Source of the DNA: Bacteroidota bacterium
Lineage (GTDB): Bacteria; Bacteroidota; Bacteroidia; Flavobacteriales; Flavobacteriaceae
Length of the DNA: 26,417 nucleotides
Assembly: GCA_023390775.1 (NCBI GenBank)
Contig: JAEWCF010000021.1
Span: 1 to 26,417 of the forward strand
Reading direction: 5' to 3'
Positions 22,189-26,417 of the stretch are shown here, in pieces (position 1 is the stretch's first letter; every line of letters starts with the position of its first letter). Both the position numbers and the translations under genes were made by a program. Under the pieces are notes generated by a model. That model did not search any database. It was given only the letters and a program-made list of their open reading frames with translations, and was not told where the DNA came from.

Positions 22189-22237
22189 ATCGGGTTGGTT
22201 TTCCGAAATTTGGTCAGCCTAACCAAAACAACCCGAT
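22189..22237 (+). promoter_or_regulatory. Inverted repeat in the serC leader reaching the start codon
   Basis: Bases 22189-22202 (ATCGGGTTGGTTTT) pair with 22225-22237 (AAAACAACCCGAT), 13 pairs with one bulged G. The last two paired bases are the A and T of the serC ATG. A rival stem, TTTGGT (22209-22214) with ACCAAA (22222-22227), shares part of the 3' arm. Either an RNA switch controlling initiation or a DNA operator. Confidence 0.5.
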
Positions 22238-23306
22238 GAAAATCCATAATTACAGCGCGGGGCCTTGCATCCTGCCGCGCGAAGTTTTTGAAAAAGCGGC
22301 AGCAGCCGTTCTCAACTTCCAGGACAGCGGCCTGTCCATCCTTGAAATTTCCCACCGAAGCAAACCCTTTGAAGATGTCATGGAACAGGCGCGTGCACTC
22401 GCGTTGGAACTTCTTGGCCTGGAAGGAAAGGGTTATCAGGCGCTGTTCCTTCAGGGCGGTGCCAGTATGGAATTCTTGCGGATTCCCTATAACCTGATGC
22501 GGACAAACGGCAAGGCGGCGTACCTGGACACCGGCACCTGGGCGAGCGGCGCCATCAAGGAAGCGAAACACTTTGGTGAAACCGTGGTAGTGGCTTCATC
22601 AAAGGCCGACGACTATACGTACATTCCAAAGCAATACGAAATTCCGGCCGATGCGGATTACTTCCACTGCACATCAAACAACACCATTTTCGGGACGCAG
22701 ATGAAGTCCTTTCCGGACAGCCCCGTGCCGATGGTGTGCGACATGAGTTCGGATATTTTTTCGCGCAGGCTGAACTTCTCCAAATTCGACCTGATCTATG
22801 CCGGGGCCCAAAAGAACATGGGGCCGGCCGGCGTGGCGCTCATCGTGGTCAAGGAATCGCTGTTGGGCAAGACGGGCCGCACCATTCCCTCGATGATGGA
22901 TTACAAACTGCACATCGAAAAAGAATCGATGTACAACACGCCGCCGGTATTTTCCATCTATGTATCGTTGCTGACGATGCAATGGCTGCAGGATTCAGGG
23001 GGAATAACCGCAATGGAACAGATCAACCAGGCCAAGGCCGACCTTTTGTATGACGAAATCGACCGCAACCCGCTATTCCGCGGAACCGTTGCAACCGAGG
23101 ACCGCTCCAACATGAACGCGACCTTCCTGCTCAATAACCTCGACCTAACCGAAAGGTTCGACTCCATGTGGGCCGAAGCGGGAATTAGCGGCATTCACGG
23201 GCACCGCTCGGTAGGCGGTTACCGCGCCTCGATGTACAATGCCCTGGGCCTGGAAAGCGTCCAGGTATTGGTGGACGTCATGAAAGAACTCGAACGCAAC
23301 TCTTAA
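22236..23306 (+). CDS. serC: Phosphoserine aminotransferase
   Basis: PLP enzyme converting 3-phosphohydroxypyruvate and glutamate to phosphoserine, the second step of serine synthesis; it also serves pyridoxine synthesis where that route exists. It has 356 residues, normal for the family. It starts MKIHNYSAGPCILPREVFE, followed by ILEISHRSKPFEDV (35-48), LQGGASMEFLRIPYNL (72-87) and the PLP lysine Lys193 in IYAGAQKNMGPAG. The C-terminal GISGIHGHRSVGGYRASMYNAL carries the phosphate-binding His and Arg residues. The dehydrogenase for the preceding step lies 27 bases downstream, so the two form a serine operon. An inverted repeat that includes the first two bases of the ATG lies directly upstream. 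Confidence 0.97.
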   Translation: MKIHNYSAGPCILPREVFEKAAAAVLNFQDSGLSILEISHRSKPFEDVMEQARALALELLGLEGKGYQALFLQGGASMEFLRIPYNLMRTNGKAAYLDTGTWASGAIKEAKHFGETVVVASSKADDYTYIPKQYEIPADADYFHCTSNNTIFGTQMKSFPDSPVPMVCDMSSDIFSRRLNFSKFDLIYAGAQKNMGPAGVALIVVKESLLGKTGRTIPSMMDYKLHIEKESMYNTPPVFSIYVSLLTMQWLQDSGGITAMEQINQAKADLLYDEIDRNPLFRGTVATEDRSNMNATFLLNNLDLTERFDSMWAEAGISGIHGHRSVGGYRASMYNALGLESVQVLVDVMKELERNS

Positions 23307-23333
23307 AACTTACCGGCGCAGGCCGGGATCACC

Positions 23334-24293
23334 ATGAAAATACTGGCCAACGATGGCATGTCGCAAAGCGGCATCAACGCCCTGACCGCAGCGGGTCACG
23401 AGGTAATCACCACCAAAGTCGCGCAGGAACAGGTCGCGAATTTCCTGAATGAGAACAGTATCGAGGCAATTGTCGTGCGCAGCGCCACCAAGGTGCGCGC
23501 GGATATTATCGACGCCTGCCCGAACCTGAAAATCATCGGTCGCGGCGGCGTGGGCATGGACAACATCGACGTGGAATACGCACGCGATAAAGGACTGCAC
23601 GTGATCAATACGCCGGCCTCATCCTCCGAATCCGTGGCCGAACTGGTCTTTGCGCACCTTTTCACCGGCGTCCGCTTCCTTCACCAGGCGAACCGCGAGA
23701 TGCCTCTCGAAGGCGATACGCAATTCGAAAAACTCAAGAAAGCCTATGCCAACGGCATCGAACTCCGCGGCAAGACCCTCGGCATCATTGGCATGGGCCG
23801 TATCGGGACTGCCGTTGCAAGAATGGGGCTCGGACTTGGGATGCGCGTCATCGCATCGGGGCGGGCGGAGAAAACCGTAGCCGTTAAAGTCGATTTTTAC
23901 AACGGGCAAAGCATTGAGGTGGGAATCACGACACAGCCGCTCGAGGAGGTGCTCGGCCAATCGGATTTCCTTTCGATCCACGTGCCCGCGCAGGAAGGTT
24001 ATTTGATAGGCGCCGAGGAATTCGCCATGATGAAACAGGGCGCCGGCATCGTCAATTGCTCCCGTGGCGGAGTCGTCGACGAGGTTGCGCTGGTAGAGGC
24101 CCTCGAAAGCGGAAAAATCTCCTTCGCCGGTCTGGATGTTTTTGAGAACGAACCGACTCCCGCCATCCAAATCCTGATGCACCCCGGCATTTCACTGACA
24201 CCGCATATCGGAGCGGCCACTTTGGAGGCTCAGGACCGCATCGGCACCGAACTTGCCGCGCAGATCATCGCGCTGTCGCAAAATCTTTCGTAG
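23334..24293 (+). CDS. D-2-hydroxyacid dehydrogenase, probably 3-phosphoglycerate dehydrogenase
   Basis: Expected to oxidise 3-phosphoglycerate to 3-phosphohydroxypyruvate, the first step of serine synthesis, judging by its place right behind serC. It has 319 residues: substrate domain 1-95 and again 285-319, cofactor domain between. IIGMGRIGTAVAR (151-163) is the dinucleotide loop. The catalytic set is Arg244 (NCSRGGVVDE), Glu273 (FENEP) and His291 (TPHIGAAT). There is no C-terminal ACT domain, so feedback by serine of the E. coli kind is absent. The residues after the second strand are VIASGR, without the acidic residue that usually binds the NAD ribose. Other hydroxyacid dehydrogenases (glyoxylate or lactate type) cannot be excluded by sequence alone. 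Confidence 0.88.
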   Translation: MKILANDGMSQSGINALTAAGHEVITTKVAQEQVANFLNENSIEAIVVRSATKVRADIIDACPNLKIIGRGGVGMDNIDVEYARDKGLHVINTPASSSESVAELVFAHLFTGVRFLHQANREMPLEGDTQFEKLKKAYANGIELRGKTLGIIGMGRIGTAVARMGLGLGMRVIASGRAEKTVAVKVDFYNGQSIEVGITTQPLEEVLGQSDFLSIHVPAQEGYLIGAEEFAMMKQGAGIVNCSRGGVVDEVALVEALESGKISFAGLDVFENEPTPAIQILMHPGISLTPHIGAATLEAQDRIGTELAAQIIALSQNLS

Positions 24294-24348
24294 CTGTTAA
24301 AAGCAACCGGGTTTTCATCTGCCTTGCTTAACTTTATAAAAAAAGGCC

Positions 24349-24780
24349 ATGAAAACCCTTTTGCCATTTATCCTGATTTTGGGCATGACGATCGCATGCA
24401 AGGCGCCGGCTTCACGTACGGTCGTGGATCAATCCGGCCCGGCGGCCGCGACCGATACGCTTCGCATCGCCAACGAGGAACTTCAGTACGAAGTCATCAT
24501 CATCGACCCGGGTTTCAACACCTGGCTGACCATGAACGCGCGCCCCCGAAATTTCTATTCCCAGCAGTATATGGAGGTCCGCAACCTTGCGTGGGTACAG
24601 GAGTGGAACAACCGATTCCGTATGGGCGGCGCGAGGAACAACGACCTTTTCCCGATGCCCATAGATTATCAGGCGGGAATCGATTACGGATACGAGGTAA
24701 ATTACCTGCTTTTTAACTACCTGACCTATTTTCAGATCCGGAATAATGTGAGGCTCGGAGGCTTTGTCCCGAGGATATAA
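24349..24780 (+). CDS. DUF6146-type lipoprotein
   Basis: A 143-residue protein with a signal peptide and probable lipid-bearing Cys17 (GMTIAC). After a low-complexity linker comes a compact domain: YEVIIIDPGFNTWLTMNARPRNFYSQQYMEVRNLAWVQEWNNR (in parts), then NNDLFPMPIDYQAGIDYGYEVNYLLFNYLTYFQIRNNVRLGG. The aromatic-rich, well-spaced pattern matches my memory of DUF6146; the role is unknown. The spacer before it holds TAACTTTA (24329-24336), one base off the -7 consensus. The promoter for the next gene lies within its last codons (24763-24766 for the -33 part). The longer overlapping frame starting at 24324 is a shadow. Confidence 0.82.
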   Translation: MKTLLPFILILGMTIACKAPASRTVVDQSGPAAATDTLRIANEELQYEVIIIDPGFNTWLTMNARPRNFYSQQYMEVRNLAWVQEWNNRFRMGGARNNDLFPMPIDYQAGIDYGYEVNYLLFNYLTYFQIRNNVRLGGFVPRI

Positions 24781-24793
24781 TATTGTACTTTTG
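24763..24793 (+). promoter_or_regulatory. Promoter inside the end of the DUF6146 gene, leaderless for the next gene
   Basis: TTTG (24763-24766), 19 bases, TACTTTTG (24786-24793): full consensus. The predicted first transcribed base is 24798, exactly the A of the next ATG. Confidence 0.72.
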
Positions 24794-24797
24794 CCCC

Positions 24798-25109
24798 ATG
24801 GAAAAGTTCAAGCAGCGCTGGGGCATCACTTCCAATTTTCAGGTCGGCGTGATCCTGCTGGTATTCGCGTTGACGGGTTCGACGGCGGCATACCTCTCCA
24901 AACCGATACTCGGCTGGATGGGCATCCACAAATCCGAAATGAGCGGCTGGATCTACTATCCGCTCTATATCGTCTTGATTTTCCCTGTATATAAAGTGCT
25001 GCTTATTTTCTATGGAACGCTTTTCGGGCAGTTCGCCTTTTTCTTCGCGTTCCTAAAGAAAATGCTGGGGGGAATGGGGCTGGGTTTCATTTTCGGCCGA
25101 AAAACCTAA
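24798..25109 (+). CDS. DUF6787-like small membrane protein
   Basis: I place the start at the ATG at 24798 (MEKFKQRWGITSNFQ), giving 103 residues; the frame extends five codons upstream only from TTG. Hydrophobic segments lie at about 16-35 (VGVILLVFALTGSTAAYLS) and 50-72 (WIYYPLYIVLIFPVYKVLLIFYG), with a third weak one near 75-85. The end is FLKKMLGGMGLGFIFGRKT. The QRWGITSNFQ opening and this profile fit DUF6787, named with moderate confidence. The predicted mRNA begins at the start codon. Its stop overlaps by four bases the stop region of the convergent gene at 25106. Function unknown. Confidence 0.78.
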   Translation: MEKFKQRWGITSNFQVGVILLVFALTGSTAAYLSKPILGWMGIHKSEMSGWIYYPLYIVLIFPVYKVLLIFYGTLFGQFAFFFAFLKKMLGGMGLGFIFGRKT

Positions 25110-25399
25110 TCCTTCTTCCAGATATAGGTATAGAACCACATCAGGGTAAAGCTCGGGACGAAATCGGTCATGGGAATTATCTCCTCCAAAAATGACAGGA
25201 CTCCCGCAGCCTTTCCGGCTTTCCCCTTATACATCCACGCCATCAAAAGGCCCGATATCGGCGCCCAAATCACATCGGAAAAATCCCCGATTAGCGGAAT
25301 TGTGAACGACAGCATCCCGATCGCATCGAAAAGGATTCCCAGGTAGAGATTGCGCTGTTTGACAGAATCGCGTACCGCCGTTTTGGCCAATTGTTTCAT
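25106..25399 (-). CDS. Small membrane protein, unknown, coupled to msrA
   Basis: A 97-residue protein, MKQLAKTAVRDSVKQRN then two or three hydrophobic stretches (YLGILFDAIGMLSFTIPLIG, VIWAPISGLLMAWMY, SFTLMWFYTYIW). The pattern, with GDFSDVIWAPISGLLMAWMYKG and a FLEEIIPMTDFVPSFTL segment, looks like a conserved small inner-membrane protein, but I cannot name it. The ATG overlaps the msrA stop (ATGA), so it is translated after msrA. Its TAG overlaps the stop of the convergent DUF6787-like gene by four bases, leaving no terminator between them. Confidence 0.78.
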   Translation of the reverse strand: MKQLAKTAVRDSVKQRNLYLGILFDAIGMLSFTIPLIGDFSDVIWAPISGLLMAWMYKGKAGKAAGVLSFLEEIIPMTDFVPSFTLMWFYTYIWKKD

Positions 25400-26037
25400 T
25401 TCTTGAGTTTTTGTGTGAATTTGGTCCGGACCTTCTCCACTTTCGGCGTAATCACGTAAGTACAGTATGACTGCTGCGTATTGCGCGCGTAATAGTTTTG
25501 ATGATAGTCCTCGGCCGGATAAAATACTGTCTCCGGCGAAACGCGCGTTACAATTTTCCTGCCGAAAGTCCCTTCGCGGTCCAATTGGGAAATGTAGTCT
25601 TCGGCCTGCTGTTTCTGCGAATCGGAATGATAAAAAATTTCGCTTCTGTATTGGGTGCCGACGTCATTTCCCTGCCGGTTGAGCGTAGTGGGATCGTGCG
25701 TGGCAAAGAAAATTTCCAGTAGTTCGCCATAGGTGACTTTTTTCGGGTCGAAAGTGATTCGGATGGCCTCGGCATGGCCGGTGTCGCCATTGCTAATTTC
25801 GCGGTAGGTCGGATTTTTGGTCCTGCCGCCCGTGTAACCGGAAACAACACTTTTCACGCCGTCGAGTTCGAGAAAAACGGCCTCGGTACACCAGAAGCAT
25901 CCGCCCGCGAGAGTGGCCGTCTCCAGGCCGGTTTGATTGTCTTGTAGGTTCATTGCAGAATTGGGGTTTGCGTCCTTTTCGCCTCCGAAGCATGAGAAAA
26001 ACAGCGTCAACATCGGCACGGACAAAAATACCTTCAT
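25396..26037 (-). CDS. msrA: Peptide-methionine (S)-S-oxide reductase, lipoprotein form
   Basis: Repairs methionine-S-sulfoxide in proteins. The ATG at 26037 gives 213 residues starting MKVFLSVPMLTLFFSC, a short lipoprotein-type signal with Cys16; the frame also allows ATG at 26061 or GTG at 26079. The following FGGEKDAN is a flexible linker. The MsrA domain begins near residue 38: ATLAGGCFWCTEAVF with catalytic Cys47, then VVSGYTGG, GHAEAIRITFDP, DVGTQYRS and YHQNYY, all diagnostic. The signal implies an envelope enzyme, useful against oxidants outside the cytoplasm. The lipobox position -3 is Phe, so lipidation is probable rather than certain. A 13-base palindrome lies 10 bases upstream. 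It is coupled to the small membrane protein by ATGA. Confidence 0.93.
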   Translation of the reverse strand: MKVFLSVPMLTLFFSCFGGEKDANPNSAMNLQDNQTGLETATLAGGCFWCTEAVFLELDGVKSVVSGYTGGRTKNPTYREISNGDTGHAEAIRITFDPKKVTYGELLEIFFATHDPTTLNRQGNDVGTQYRSEIFYHSDSQKQQAEDYISQLDREGTFGRKIVTRVSPETVFYPAEDYHQNYYARNTQQSYCTYVITPKVEKVRTKFTQKLKK

Positions 26038-26112
26038 GATTTTTAGGGCTAATTTAGCCATTCCCAATGCTTTGCACACCCGGTTAACGAAACTTTATAG
26101 TTGGCCGGCGCC

Positions 26113-26143
26113 ATTGCTCAATTGTGCAATAATGAGTATTTTG
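26113..26143 (+). promoter_or_regulatory. Promoter with overlapping inverted repeat, ABC ATPase gene
   Basis: TTG (26114-26116), 20 bases, TATTTTG (26137-26143, one base short of TAnnTTTG). The ATG lies at 26149, so the mRNA would be leaderless or nearly so. An 18-base inverted repeat, ATTGCTCAATTGTGCAAT (26113-26130, one mismatched pair), covers the -33 part and may be an operator. Confidence 0.5.
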
Positions 26144-26148
26144 CGGCT

Positions 26149-26417
26149 ATGATCCACGCGCACAATATCCGCAAATCCTATGACAAGGTCGAGGTGCTCA
26201 AGGGCGTCGACCTGCACATCGAAAAGGGTGAAATCGTTTCGATAGTTGGCGCTTCGGGCGCGGGAAAAACCACGCTTTTGCAGATTTTGGGAACACTTGA
26301 CCGGGCGACGGTTTCCGCCGATACGAGCCTCCTGGTCAACGGGCAGGACGTGCTTGCGATGAACGATTCCAAACTCTCGCGCTTCCGCAACCTCAACCTG
26401 GGCTTCATCTTCCAGTT
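26149..26417 (+). CDS. ABC transporter ATP-binding protein, LolD/MacB type (5' part)
   Basis: The first 89 codons are in the window, with no stop before the edge. MIHAHNIRKSYDKVEVLKGVDLHIEKGE is the usual opening of this class, followed by the Walker A sequence GASGAGKTTLLQILGTLD, the family-specific insert before VNGQDV, and the Q-loop glutamine in FIFQ at the very edge. Members energise release of lipoproteins from the inner membrane (LolCDE) or tripartite export (MacB). In Bacteroidota, a LolD-like ATPase with this long loop after Walker A (RATVSADTSLLVNGQDV) is normally the lipoprotein-release form; this is inference because the rest is missing. It is divergent from msrA, with a palindrome-bearing promoter between. 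Confidence 0.9.
   Translation, partial: MIHAHNIRKSYDKVEVLKGVDLHIEKGEIVSIVGASGAGKTTLLQILGTLDRATVSADTSLLVNGQDVLAMNDSKLSRFRNLNLGFIFQ

Overview
The window reads as chromosomal DNA from a comparatively GC-rich member of the Flavobacteriaceae (Bacteroidota). Three things point there. Promoters follow the Bacteroidota form (TTTG, about 19 bases, TAnnTTTG) and Shine-Dalgarno sites are essentially absent. Lipoproteins carry C-x-K-D-D style starts. Several genes match families I know mainly from flavobacteria (DUF6452, DUF6048, DUF6095, DUF6146 and DUF6787-like). I see no phage, transposase, integrase, CRISPR array, rRNA or tRNA.

Layout. 1-806: ornithine aminotransferase, cut by the left edge. 1041-2525: a surface-type lipoprotein facing an OsmC peroxiredoxin and a DUF1697 protein. 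2564-5170: rlmD coupled to a lipoprotein and an outer-membrane barrel. 5171-6573 (minus): a THUMP-type rRNA methyltransferase and a small membrane protein. 6634-8069: a SAM methyltransferase coupled to a ZIP metal transporter. 8302-11662: a tight six-gene run (murQ, DUF6095, Qnr-like pentapeptide protein, DinB-like protein, lipoprotein, terC). 11740-12219: a glycine-zipper lipoprotein. 12265-16994 (minus): parE then parC, topoisomerase IV. 17087-19838 (minus): transglutaminase-like protein, FMN reductase, ychF. 19976-20512: a secreted protein of unknown function. 20562-20912 (minus): a two-cluster ferredoxin. 21095-24293: LuxC-type acyl-CoA reductase, serC and a SerA-like dehydrogenase. 24349-25109: DUF6146 lipoprotein and DUF6787-like membrane protein. 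25106-26037 (minus): msrA and a small membrane protein. 26149-26417: a LolD-type ABC ATPase, cut by the right edge.

Most genes are housekeeping. The least explained material lies in three spacers, 8070-8301, 14932-15143 and 20913-21094. All three are built from degenerate tandem repeats with a period of exactly 7 or 8 bases that run up to, or into, start and stop codons. In two of them the arrays surround a different core: a GC-rich block before murQ, and a strongly foldable element between parE and parC that looks like a dispersed flavobacterial RNA or DNA element. The serC leader holds an inverted repeat whose arm reaches into the start codon. Two promoters (rlmD and the DUF6787-like gene) place the predicted first transcribed base on the A of the start codon, implying leaderless mRNAs.

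No complete new multi-protein system is evident. The best candidates for something undescribed are the 7/8-base repeat arrays, the parE-parC structured element and the serC leader.
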